Below, one piece after another: positions 10,976 through 22,576 of a stretch of 64,000 bases of DNA. This DNA is from Pseudoscleropodium purum (taxonomy: Eukaryota; Streptophyta; Bryopsida; Hypnales; Brachytheciaceae). The DNA lies in assembly GCA_963969395.1 (NCBI GenBank), contig OZ017804.1:9176001-9240000 (forward strand), in the 5' to 3' direction. Position 1 is the stretch's first letter. Each line of letters opens with the position of its first letter. Below the pieces are notes generated by a model that had not been told where the DNA came from, searched no databases, and saw only the letters and a program-made list of their open reading frames with translations. The position numbers and the translations under genes were made by a program.

Positions 10976-13272
10976 TTAAAGCTTGTCAATGAGCCTCTCC
11001 ATACATTTGTCAAGGCTACTCATAAATTCATTAGCCTCTTTCATGCTCTGTGCCATGTCCTTGTTGTTTACTACCATCTGTCCCATGAGCTCTAAAGCAC
11101 TTTCCTAATATTTGATTTTTGCAATGGATTTTCCTTTCTTTGATGAAGATAGAGGCATTGGTTCTGAGCTATCTACCTTCATGTCTTTTGTATTGGCCTC
11201 TGCAATGGAAAAATCCCTTGAAAAAGCAAAAACATGTTTCAACACAGATCCATATTGATGATATCAAGAGTCCATAGAATCATGGAACTTACCATGATTA
11301 TCCTAAAATACTATTTTCTTACTTGTCGTCCTTGTAAGCCTTGTATAGGTCATTAAATTTACTCTTTCAAGCTTTTGGAGTTTTCTTGAAGTTTGGTTGC
11401 AAGCATAAGAGCCTTGAGTATAACTTCAGCCACATATCAACACCTGTTGAGAGGAATTGGAGTCAACACATCAATGAATGACACAGAAATGTAAAGTCTT
11501 ACAATCTAGCATGTACATATAAAAAAATTAAAATAATATTCCTAAAGTTGAGCAAGGAAAGAAAATAAGATTACATTGCAGTGGAGACTCCTATTTCATT
11601 TATTTAATCCCTAATGGTCGGAAACTATGTTTTCACCAACAACGCTCCAAAACTACCATTTCTGATACAAGCGTCAAATTTTAGATGAAAAACATTTTTG
11701 GACATATTTAACCATATGATCTTGTAGTAAACTAGGTTGAAAAGATGTACAAAAATTTCAGAATTTTCCACAGTGTAGATTGCAAGATAATAACATTTGA
11801 AGTGACAAAAATCATTTTGGGGGGCTTGCACTTTAGAAGGTCACATTTATATGAAAAAATGTCCAAAATGGTGGTTACTCTTTGAATAAATTTTTCAAGT
11901 CAAATTGGCTACATGCTTGAAAAATTTCAAATCATTTGGAATCATACAACATGTAGGAAAAAATAGTAAGTAGAAAGGAATAGAGAATGATTCAAAATAC
12001 TAAATTGTTAACAATTTATTTATGGAATTGAAAAATGCCAATCTCAAAGGTTGTAATGTTGTAATAAACAATCTACACCAAATTTTTTTTTTTTTTTTTC
12101 AAAAATATTGAAAATTGAGTTAAATAAAGGACTTCAAAGTTTGTTTTAAAATAGAGATTCAATAACAACCCGTAAACTCCCACAAACTAACATTCTACAT
12201 AAGTTTTGACTCATTGATCAAAATGAAATGATTCAAAGCTTCCTGAGTATATATAAATCTATAGAATTAATTTCAAATTTTAATTTCTTAAAAAAATAAT
12301 TTTTAAAGAAGGTTTTTTTTTGCCTAGGTTGCCCGTCGAGCATAGAAGATTACATATCATACAATAACTTCCTAACCATGTAGTCAAAAGTTATGAAAAT
12401 TGTTGGACCTTGAAGCTACTTCTTGGGCAAATGTTGTGTTAAAATTTCAGCAAAAATAAAAATAAAAACTCCATTCGAGGTGAGTTGCCCAAAATTTCTA
12501 TATTGCGAAAAAACGTAGTTTGGGCATTTAGGGGTTCAAATTTTTTTTTAAAAACCCAGCAAAACACTGCAATATAGATGGAAGCCTTATTAAAGTTTGA
12601 TTGATCCACAGCTCTTAAAGCTTTGTAATACTCAAACTTGGAGAGGGTTTTCAAACTTGCCCAAGTCAATGAAAAACAAGTTGAATCAACAAACAATCAA
12701 CAAGCTAAATTCCAACTTTTTTTTTATACAAATGAAATGAGAATTCCATTGCAGAAGAAGAGTACAATCATACTACAAGCAACCTAGTAGAAAAGAAAGG
12801 ACTCCCCCCCTAAACTAATATTCATTTTCATTCTCAATGAATCAAAATAATTAAAACCCTTAACCCTATCTTTGCAAAGAAATTTCATTTCATTTGTGCC
12901 CAAAAAAAAATCCTAAACATTGGAATCCAAGGTAGTTTGTTGTATACCTTATTTTTTGGCATTCTTTATAAAATTTGGATATATCTCTTCTTTAAGAGCA
13001 ATCAATGCTTCCACCTTGCTATCCAACCAATTGTGTTTGTTGTCATCTTCTTCAATCTTCATTTGTTTTGCTTTTGATTTTTTTTGACATTTTTTTTTTG
13101 GATTCTTCCACCTGTACTTCACAATCTTCATCAACCTTGTCCTCATGAACCTTGCTTCTCTCCTCATATCCAAAGTTGGGGTTTTCAAAGGAACGGAAGT
13201 CATGTAAATTCTCCATAGTCTCCAAAAAACCTTATAGGTGGCAATTAAAAAATATAGAGCACCTAAAAACAA
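10976..13272 (-). pseudogene. Myb/SANT-like (trihelix) DNA-binding protein, split and broken
   Basis: Three coherent pieces lie in order on the minus strand. Piece 1 (13272-12949) ends in NWLDSKVEALIALKEEIYP, the first helix of a Myb/SANT-like trihelix domain. Piece 2 (about 11455-11240) gives DMWLKL, then a stop, then KSKFNDLYKAYKDDK, and after a frame change HGKFHDSMDS; this is the rest of the domain. Piece 3 (11199-10976) follows a good acceptor (TTTTTCCATTGCAG) and encodes a helical C-terminus (ELMGQMVVNNKDMAQSMKEA) ending in TAA, with one internal TAG. Between pieces 1 and 2 lies a dispersed repeat copy. Such proteins occur as transcription factors and as the second ORF of PIF/Harbinger transposons. 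I see no Harbinger transposase beside it, so its origin stays open. Confidence 0.55.
11590..12715 (+). repeat. Dispersed repeat family R1, long copy
   Basis: About 1.1 kb. It shares ordered blocks with copies at 31030-31625 and 31858-32765: a GTTTTCACCAA-ACGCTCCAAAAC block, CATGTAGATTGCAAG-like and AAATTGAAAAATGCCAAT blocks, and a closing GTTGCCAAAATTTCTATATTG block. No ORF, poly-A tail, terminal repeats or target duplication could be fixed. It sits where the first intron of the Myb/SANT-like pseudogene would be. Confidence 0.65.
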
Positions 13273-14690
13273 ACAAACTCACCAAAGTAAGTGACATGCA
13301 CATCTAAAACCCTAAATACAAACATAGCAATTGACCTAGCAAAGTAAATCATAAGGGTGAAGAAAGAGCTAAACCGCCAAATCCTAATATAAAATTCCAT
13401 CATGCCCAATCTCTAATTCTACATGCACCCCAATTGCTAATTGATATAAAAGAAGAGACCAAAAACAACTTGCATGAGTTGAAACAAAAGGCTATGAAGG
13501 CAACATTGTGCATCTTTGAGAAGTCAGAATTGAACACATTTTTGGGGTTGGCACTGATTCTGATTGCAACACAATCAAAAGGCTAATTACACAACTTCTA
13601 GTTCTATAATAAAAATTCCAAACAGGAAGAGAGAAAAAGAAAATACCAACCACTTATAATAATAAAGCAAAGACAGAGATGCACCTTCAACCTTCAATAG
13701 CAAACCGCAATAGACACATATTGCTCCAACATAGAGCTTCAGCGCTTCCGCACACAAAGAGAGAGAAGAGGCAAAAATAGCAGGCAAAGTTGGAACTTGT
13801 ATAAAAGTAATATAAAATTTGTCTTAACCAATGGTGAAGGTTTGTACAATCCAATGAAGGAGCCTCATCCAGCCCTAGATGGGAGTTCCAGCCACCAAAA
13901 ACCTTGGCCTGATTGCTTCCCTAGAGCTAGAAGTTTTGGTGCCAAAACCATGACACATAGGATGAGTGGTAGTTCCATCCAGCCCCAAGTATAAACGCCT
14001 TGGGCAAGATTTGGAGAAATTGAATGATTCTATTGGTTAAAACTTGGAAAGTTCCAACTAGCTCTCAATCCGGCCCCATGTACAAACACACATACCCCTA
14101 ATTTTTAAAAATTGAAAAAAATTATGCAATGTCTACAACTACTACATATACCTTTATTTTAAGTTTTATATAAAACTAACATATGATATAAAAGTTATGA
14201 ACAAAAACCACCCATTTGAGGACAACGGGACCACAAAAAAGACAAATATTTCTTGCAATCACATGACTATATGCATGTTTGAGGATTCAAAAGAAATAGT
14301 AGCAACAATTGCTATTGCTATTTGGACTTAAACAAGAAAAAAACATGTAATTCCTACTATTGGTGATGGTAGTGAAAATTCATAAGTTTGCTACAATGGC
14401 CTAGTTGATCAAACTAACCAAGCATGATTGCATTTATCATTTGGCTTGATGAATGTTGTTGCAACAATTAGGAAACCAAGGCCTTTTGTTTTCAAAAAGT
14501 AGAGATTCTATGTTGAAGGATGTTATATAATCTTTTGCTCATTTGTTGTTGTAGATGTCTATTTTTCTTGGTCTAAAGTTGATGGCACCAAGCTTTAAGC
14601 TTGTAGTAGTTTTTCATTTGATAGAGAAAATGTTAGAAGATATAAAATGTTTTTATTTGCCATTTCTTTAATATTTTTAAGTTATTGTTG
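13273..14690. other. Spacer, no gene recognised
   Basis: AT-rich sequence with no coherent protein. Weak inverted similarity (GTTTGTACA near 13834 and its complement near 14086) hints at a decayed miniature element but is too diverged to call. Confidence 0.4.
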
Positions 14691-14699
14691 AGTTGTTTT

Positions 14700-15660
14700 T
14701 GTTTGAAAATTTGAAGAAGCAACCAAGTTGCAAGCTAAGCTAGAAGCTAAGGCTATTTTTGCATTTGAGGAGCACAAAAATACTAAAACTTCAACATTTA
14801 CATCATTGCACAAATCCCTTGTGATAGAAGTAGCTTATCATGCACATGTTTTTGTAAGATTTGCTTAAGAGTGATAGAGTTTATGACATAGAGTAGTACA
14901 CTTGGTGGAACAATTATGTCACATTTGTTGTTTCAAGCATAGATATTTACGCTATTTGTGCAACACCACTAAAAGTTATGATGGATTCTAATTCTTAACC
15001 AATCATGATTGGCAAGCTACTTGCTAAGAGTCTTGGCTTGATAACAACAAAGCTAAAGCCTTATCCATATACTATTGATAGTAATCTCAATTGAAGGCAT
15101 GGAGCATGTAATAGGGTACTTCAACGAACCTTTGCATTTAATTTTTCACATGGGGGTAGAACCTACTTGTTTTCATTTTTTTTGAGATGTATTGTCACAA
15201 ATGCTACTAACTATGACATATTATTTAGTAAGCATGCCCTTTATCCACTTGATTTTAGGTTGGATAACTTAATTAAGTGGGCACAGATCAAATTGCATTT
15301 ATCTATTAGTGATGGATAGAAGTAGTTTATTCCCATGGCATTTGCAGTAGCTTCTATGACTATGTTGGCAAAGACTACAGTTAGGTACAATACTTTAGAC
15401 TTACTAGATTTCCTTTATGCACTAATTTTGTTAGAGAAGACATTTATTTTATGAGTAGTTTAGCAAAGCAATGTTCTAGCCTACCTTTGGAGGTTTATAT
15501 ATGTTCGACATCACAAGAATCCATTTCCACCTTGGTGTACTCATACAAAGTTATCTTGGCATTGTCAAAAGATTGGAGCCTTAAATTGGAGCTCATGGAG
15601 GCTATTTGCAAGCAATTGCCATCATATTTGTCATATTCTTAGTCCTCCAAATATTGTAGA
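14700..15660 (+). pseudogene. Probable retroelement gag/protease remnant
   Basis: The forward strand reads as a degenerate protein. A charged, helical stretch (EEATKLQAKLEAKAIFAFEE, about 14713-14775) is followed by MMDSNS, a stop and PIMIGKLLAKSLGL (about 14975-15040). The latter resembles a retropepsin active site (DTGA followed by a hydrophobic GKxLA segment) with the key DTG degraded. Then come VTNATNYDILFSKHALYPL (about 15190-15250) and FIPMAFAVAS. The identification rests on my memory of retroelement proteases, not on a search. TGA near 15097, two TAG codons near 15318-15326 and a later stop break it. No reverse transcriptase or LTR was recognised nearby. Confidence 0.35.
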
Positions 15661-17230
15661 TACTTCATCATTGATCTCTTATACTCTTAGCCCCTAGAGA
15701 TGTTTTCCCCAATTTTGCAATATATTTGGGATCTTTTGCATTTTGAGCATTTGACCTTGGACAATACATTCAAAAGTATCTTGAATAGATGCAAAAAAAA
15801 ACTTGAAATTAGATTGTAATTGACCAAGATAAAAACCTTCAAAATCTAGCTAAAAGACCAAATAAGTATAGAAGCCTAAGCTTTGATATCCATATAAACA
15901 TTACCGTTGCGAAAGTCTCCGAAGCTAGAAATAGGATCCCAAAACCTTAAATCAAGCATCACTAGTAGCATAGAAAGCAACAAATCCCTAGTTATTAAAA
16001 TAATAAAATATACCATTATAAAATTATATTAATTATATTAAATTAATTATTATAATAATATAAATAGTTGTAATCAATGGAATAACATTTTCAAGAATAA
16101 AATGACATCAAATAATGGAAAAAAAACAATAATCTATTTTAGGCAAAATTGGTCATCTTGAAAATTTGGTAAAGAAAAAGAATTCTTGCTAAAAGAATAA
16201 TAATTTGGATTACTTTCAAACATAATGTCTTTCTATTAAACCCTTGGGGGCTTCAAATTCTATACTTTTGATGATAAACAAAGTACTTCAAAATGTTGTT
16301 TTGTCCAAATACCATTTATTCATCCAAAATAATGCTTGAATTGTTAGAATAAATCAATGTAATAAAGTTTAGGAAAAAAATGTATTGTATAAAGATATAA
16401 GAAAAAGTGGATTTGGAAAAGTTAAATTCTTTGTCAACCTTCATTTTAAAGCCTAGTATATAGCCAACTTTAACCAAATGTCATCTTTCTTCCAATATAG
16501 AAGAATTTTTAAAAACCAAGGTCATGGCCTTTATTTAAATGTATATAGATTCTTTTATCCTAATTTTTGTAAAAATGTATTGTCATTTTGTCCTAGAGGC
16601 TTCGAATGCAAAACTTGTAAGGCAAACATTATTTACTACATCTAAGTATAATGTGAGACATTGAGACAACTTTCAGCATTGCTAACATATATGGCCATCT
16701 TATATGCCTTGAAATTCCATCTCATTGTCTTGTTGTCTCTCTAATAGAAAAATGATCATTTATGATTGCATTGTGAATTACATTTTTAATTCACTAGAAG
16801 AAACCCACATTTTTTTGACAAACCCATAACATTCTAGGTATGTTTTTTTAGACGTCAGCCCTGTCAATATGGATGTTTAAAAAAATGTTTGTAATGGAAA
16901 AGCTCTACAATGTGAAAAATCACAAAAAAACATTATCTAATTTTAAGAAGATTTTGGAGGATGTTTCACAAAATATTGTCTTCTAAGGTCAAAAGAGGTC
17001 ACCATGTGGCTGCCACCTTACTTCCATGTCAACGCCAACATAGTGGGCAGTGTTAATATGTCAATAACTTTTTCATTTGAGTCCTTGTTGTTTTAGGATA
17101 TGATGTGGCAAGAACGTGGAAGAGGGAAATTCATGATGTTGCAAGTGCATTGCATTGTGGATCTTGTCAATTTGGACATCTTCTGTGACGTGCACTTGTT
17201 TTGCCAGATGTTAACACTGACATGAACTTA
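15661..17230. other. AT-rich spacer, nothing recognised
   Basis: No coherent protein, RNA gene or clear repeat structure seen. Confidence 0.45.
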
Positions 17231-17462
17231 GTCATTAGAAGATTTTTGAGGCCTTTGGATGCCTGCGAATTATCACAGCCTATGAATGTAGGGAACAGGT
17301 TTGGCACAACGATCTAACATGGCCAAGACCCTACCACATCATTGACCTAAATTTATTTTTATTTTTTGAAAAAGAAAATTTTGACAATGGGCCATTCCCC
17401 TCACTGTGGGGGAACAAGCCCGAAATAGGCTTCTGGAGCCTCCAAAACTCTTCTAATGTCTT
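17231..17462. mobile_element. Miniature inverted-repeat element family M1, copy 1
   Basis: Ends are CATTAGAAGATTTTTGAGGCC and, in reverse complement, CATTAGAAGAGTTTTGGAGG. The interior shares ordered blocks with copies at 41645 and 42215: GGATGCCTGCGA, TTATCACAGCC, GACC-TGCCACATCATTGACC-like, GGCCATTCCCCTCACTGTGGGGGAAC and GGCTTCTGGA. It is non-coding. The target-site duplication is not certain: TA would fit the symmetric TTAG/CTAA ends, but the CAT/ATG outside is also symmetric. Confidence 0.75.
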
Positions 17463-18521
17463 TTGAATGTCATATCACAAATGCTATGTGTTTTGGCTCA
17501 TCTAAGGAGATATGAAAACCTCACTAGCAACATCTTCTAGAATGTGCCTAACATTCATGTTTGAGTTTCTTTTGATGTCTAGAAGTTTTTTGAGATGTTA
17601 GCTTAGATGTCCAAACATGTTGCAACGTCAAATTAGATGTATGCCATATATAATATTCCATATAGAATAAGTCATAAATAATATACCTTATATAGTATAT
17701 AATATGCCATACATGATAAACCATATGCAATACACCATATTCGGCAACTATGTCACGTAGTTTGAAAACCACTTATTATGCATATGTTGACTTGAAAGGC
17801 AAGTTATTTATACAAGTGAGGTGGTAGGAGAATAGACAAACGATATGAGATATGCAAAATGTAGGAATTGTTAGAAAAATAGAATTTCAGATATGAGCAT
17901 TCTAATGAATACAATATTGTCTTAATTAATGTTTCAAAAAACATCTCAATGTCTTAGTTGATGTTTAAAAAATAGTGTTCAATTTTTAGACAACATCAAA
18001 GTGTGCTAATGTGGCATGTCACATCAAATGTCATATTGTTGTTTTTGCAAAAGCATGCCATGTGGTTACTTGTCCTTTATTTTTCACATTTGATCAACAT
18101 TTTACCTCAAACCCCTATAAACTTATCTACAATCAAATCATAAGCCTTTATTGACATAGCACTTTCATATTTTCTGTGATGTCTCCAAAAACATGACTAT
18201 GTTAGTCTAGATGCCTTATACAATTTAGTCATCAACTCTAGCATCAAGTTGTTTTCCACTAACATCCACATGTTTTTGCAACATCCACCACAATTCTACC
18301 ACCTACTGCTTGAGAGTCTCTAATGTCCTTTTGTCCACAAAAACATACTGTAATTTTTTTTATGTTACAAAAAATGCAAGTTTTCTTTTAGTGGTTGTTT
18401 TGGACATGATCTACTAATATATAATTGCTACTTTGTTCTATGGTTTCTAGTCATAGTGGACCTTTTATTTGAGACATTGTAATTGTAGAGGACACGTTGG
18501 GTTGTTTTTCATTGCTTTGCT
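17463..18521. other. Spacer, nothing firm recognised
   Basis: AT-rich. 17640-17740 has imperfect CCATAT/TATAC words. 17798-17860 resembles a short part of the duplicated region at 47180-47230 (GAGGTGGTAGGAG, AGACAAACGATAT). No gene seen. Confidence 0.4.
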
Positions 18522-18838
18522 CAGGGTTGACGAATTTGAACGTCCGCCCCAAAATAGCGTCCGTTTTCCGGACGTCCGAACGCACGGACGCTATCGGACA
18601 CAGCGTCCCGACCGCCGTCGGAAAGCGGACGGGCGGGGCGGACGGATGGGGCGGATGGCCTGAGGCGGACGCCCAGATCGTGCGGACCAGATCAGTCCGC
18701 GCGTCGATCGGACGGCCGTAATCAGGCAGACGGGCGGACAGGCGGACGGGGGACTGGCGGACGTTGCGTCTGCCAGGACGCGAATGTCAGCGGACGCTGC
18801 GGACACAGCGTCCGCGTCCGGAAGTCCTGACAACCCTG
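18522..18838. mobile_element. Complete non-autonomous hAT miniature element, 317 bp, exact 8-bp TSD
   Basis: The left end is CAGGGTTGACGAATTTG and the right end, in reverse complement, is CAGGGTTGTCAGGACTTCC, so the terminal inverted repeat is CAGGGTTG. GCTTTGCT occurs immediately outside both ends (18514-18521 and 18839-18846), a perfect 8-bp target duplication. CAGGG ends plus an 8-bp duplication are the signature of hAT transposition. The interior is packed with GGCGGACG/CGTCCGCC words in both orientations, shared with the arrays at 2218, 5208 and 7838. It has no coding capacity, so a transposase supplied in trans is needed. Confidence 0.95.
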
Positions 18839-18846
18839 GCTTTGCT

Positions 18847-21712
18847 AACTTGGAAGTTCATTAACCTGAAATGCACATGTGGACATTGATGTTATTCATG
18901 CTAAATGAATCAACAAGTTCAATCATTGTTTAGAAATTGAACTTGCCTTCCTATGTGGCAAGCAAAAAAAATTATGTCCCAAGTTGCCAACTAATTGCAA
19001 CTACAATGCAAGTGAACTATGTGTAAGGACCATTATTTATGCAATTATGTCATGTGGAAGTTTAGTACAAGGTCTTCAAGTTGTAAATTCAATTACTATT
19101 TTCACCATTTCTTTACTTTAATTTTATTATTCATGTCAACAATCACTTTTTACTCTTCATGTACGCAATTGCAAGATATTTGTTTTGAAGTTGCAAGGCA
19201 ATTGTCTTGAAACTATTTATGTGTTCATTTATATATTTTTTTTATGGGGAATGGCCATATGTTGGTTGTTCCCTAGTTTTATTACCTGCTCTATTTGTTA
19301 CAATCCACATGTGGTTTTCTTTTGTGACAAATGTGTGTATTGGACAAATGATCATTACAATACTAAACCAACAATGATATTATAGTCACAACTCACTCAC
19401 ATATTCAACATAGTTAAAAAAAATTGATAGCAATGAATACAAAAATATAGAGATTCTTTTTCAAATATCCTACTTGCTAGTTGCAATCATACAAAAGATT
19501 GTCCCATAGTGATACCTAAAATTCATAAACTATTTAGTTGGAGTTGGAGTTTCACTTATAGAAAACATAGCTATCTAACTTCTTATCATACAATTATATA
19601 AAACAAGTATAACTTTGTTTTCCATGTTGTTTATTGTCTCCACAATCACCTTTTGGACCTTAAGTAGGCCATAGAAAATTGCATGCATCTAATCATGAAT
19701 TAAAAAATTAAATGCTTTTCTAGACAGCCAAAGTTAGAAATTTATTGCAACACAAAATGAAGAAATAGTTTTCAAGGTAAACCAAACAATTTATAAGTTC
19801 TCAACCATACATTTACTTCAAGATTTCAAATAAAAGCACTATCACCATTTAAATTAAAGAGGTCCACATTAGTCTTTATAATGTTCAAAGTAGATTGCCA
19901 TATGCAAGGTTGACGGCAAGGATGTCAAAACCATTCATATCTTTAAATGACCATGCAACTTGTATAGTTTAGTGAATTTGAATAGAATATTATTTTAAGA
20001 TTATGTTGCAAAATTAATTGACATGCTATAGTTGTAGAGGAGATTTGGTCTAAAAAATAGATCTCAAAATTTTTTAATTGTAGATGTACAAAGTATTTTT
20101 ATTTAATTTCTATATTTAGCATGTATTGAATCTTCTTTGAAGAAAAAATTAAATATTTGATTGGCTTGTACTAATCTTGCCAATCACTTAAATGGCAGTG
20201 AACATATAAAATGATTTCATCACCACTAATATTTTAAGAAGAAAAACAAGTAGTAACTTGAATATGAATAAATGACAATTTCCAAAAATAAAAAAATCAA
20301 TAGTTGTATGTTCAATAGTTACCAATCAATCATGTTGGCTTTCCAATTGTATATTTTTTTAATTATATTATAATTGTGAACAATCCATATCAATTGTGCT
20401 AATCCACATCAACAAATTTAATGTTGTATAAATGATAATGCATTGATATAAGTAGCTTTTTGTCCTTTGATTGTCAACTAAATCCTTTTAGTCGTTTATA
20501 CAACCAAAGTACAATTGCACATTTGTATACATATACGATAGTAAACTCATTTTTGGCACCTCAATCACATTATTTGATGACAAATAGTTGGTAGACTCTG
20601 GAGGGCTTTAATTTGTAGGGGTTGATTGTAAGCATGGTATAGCCAAAATAGCCATGTATTGGCCAGCCATTAGGGGACTAAACTAGTATTTTTAAATTGT
20701 TGGAGGTTTGAATAGAACTATTTTGTGGTGCCTTTGAGGTGGTTGCAACCTTAAGCTACCCCTTAGTTTATTCATTTTCTTCAAATCTTACATATGTTGT
20801 AAGTTATGAGTTGAAAGGAATTAGAGCAAAGATTGTAATGATGTTTGATTTATACCAATCTTTCCTAGTGTTATTCCTTCATTCATGTGATTTTGCAAGA
20901 CTAATCCAATTGAAACAAAGTAGAAGCAACCTAAAAGTACTTACGAAGCTTATTATTGAATGATTGGTCATTTTTGCCTTGTTGTAATGTGAACTTGCTT
21001 TTGAGCATGTATGTCTATTCTAATGCTTGTAATTCACAACATCTCCTATAAACAATGTAGAGTGACACATTACACCACTGAATCATATACAACATCCAAT
21101 CATTCTTTTTTGGCTAGATAGAATACACTTTTCTAATAGTGCTTCCAAAAGTGTATCCTATCTATACTAATAATCTTTAGTATTTCTAACATTTCTAACA
21201 TTCCACATGCTTTAGTTTTGGATTGAATAAAAGTGAGCTCCAAATTAAAAATGAAAGTTATTTCTCCAATCAACAAGATGGATTGCCCCAAGCATATTGC
21301 TCCAAATATTCAAAGTCCTCCAAAAAATTTGGATACATTGCCAAAGACTAGCTAACAAATACATAATGCATTCTACAAACTCTTTTTAATTTATTGGTTT
21401 GGTAGAAGAACACACATCTTATTAATAGACAATGTTATTTTATATAGTAGTACCACAATTATTGTAACAATGGAATCCAATCACCCATACTAATTAAACA
21501 TACTTAGAGTCTTCACAATTGCTGGATGAACAAATTTCCAGCAATCAATTGGGTCTACTTCCAAAGTACAAAAAACATCAACAATATGCATTCTCGGTGG
21601 TTTCCTTGCTATCGCATTTCAAAGTAAGGTGGGTACCCTAAAACCACCACTTTCTGCTACGTATACTGTGCCTAGTTAGCATCAAATTTTCATATATTCC
21701 GAGTTACATCAG
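18847..21712. other. AT-rich spacer, nothing recognised
   Basis: No conserved protein or RNA gene seen on either strand. The longest open frames (74 codons near 20739) have no recognisable composition or motif. Confidence 0.5.
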
Positions 21713-22576
21713 TTGCGGCCTCGGGGAAGTCGCCGAGAGCACCATCCGCTGGTATGGTCCTGCCCCCCATGAGAATGGGAACCTTAAGTACGTACCTAGT
21801 TCATAACATGCACGGCCATATATGCATGCAATTAACTGATCACACACGCTCGTGCAAATCAGCAACACATTCATACATAATTATATTCAATTCGGGAACA
21901 TAAATTAAGTACGATACGTAGCTAACTAACATGGAGATCGAGCCAGTTTCGCCCTGTTTCACACATGTTACACCAACGAGTGTTCTTTGCACGTACTGTC
22001 GACATTTCAGTGCAAAAGTAGCAACAAATTAGAGGCATTGATGTGATTGTGTACAATGTTCGTAGTCAAATCTAAGCTTGAATGCACATGTTTTTGAACG
22101 CAGTACTTGAATCAGAATTCGTGGTTTCAAACTCTCAAAAGAACATGACAACGATTCAATACGTACGAAGAGTTCAAGTTAATTTAAATCGTAATGGCTC
22201 TAGCCGGTCCGGCCTCTGATCAGCCGCGGTCTTATTAAGGAGACGGCAACTTCGCCGATCGAGAACACCATCGATCCGTTTGTCCCGCCTCATGAGCGAG
22301 TTCAATAAAAATCTCCAGAAGAATGGGGTTACGTGCGTACGTACCTTTTCGGTAAACAGAGATTTATGCATGCATATAAGCAACGAATTGATCACATCCA
22401 CACATTCCCAACAAAGCAGTCAACATGAAGATCGAACTTGTAGCGCTAGCCCTGTTTCGCATGCTTGAATGCACATGTCATTAATTGCAGTGCTTGAAAG
22501 AGAATGTGTGGTTTCAAAACTAACAAAAGCTAGAGGATCGAATGCATGCATTCACGATCAATACCAAGAGTTCGCG
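21713..22576 (-). repeat. Tandem copies of the ATL gene's 3' end (two degenerate units)
   Basis: Directly downstream of the ATL stop lie two degraded copies of the final coding segment plus 3' flank. One copy (about 22190-22320, minus) reads RFLLNSLMRRDKRIDGV and ends in the same CATTACGATTTAA as the gene's own tail RFSLNWLMGRDKRMVFS. A second, older copy (21713-21780) keeps the GTCGCCGAGAGCACCATCCGC block. The flank (GAATGCACATGT, GTGGTTTCAAA, GAAGATCGA, CGCCCTGTTTC-like) is also repeated, so the unit is roughly 400-480 bp. The copies carry frameshifts and are probably non-functional, though they could supply alternative 3' ends. Confidence 0.85.

Noticed and set aside
13830..14100. Miniature element with GTTTGTACA ends
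   Set aside because: Inverted similarity is short and diverged, and no target duplication is visible.
17640..17740. Possible hairpin or satellite of CCATAT words
   Set aside because: The words are irregular and AT-driven; no fixed period or pairing arms were found.
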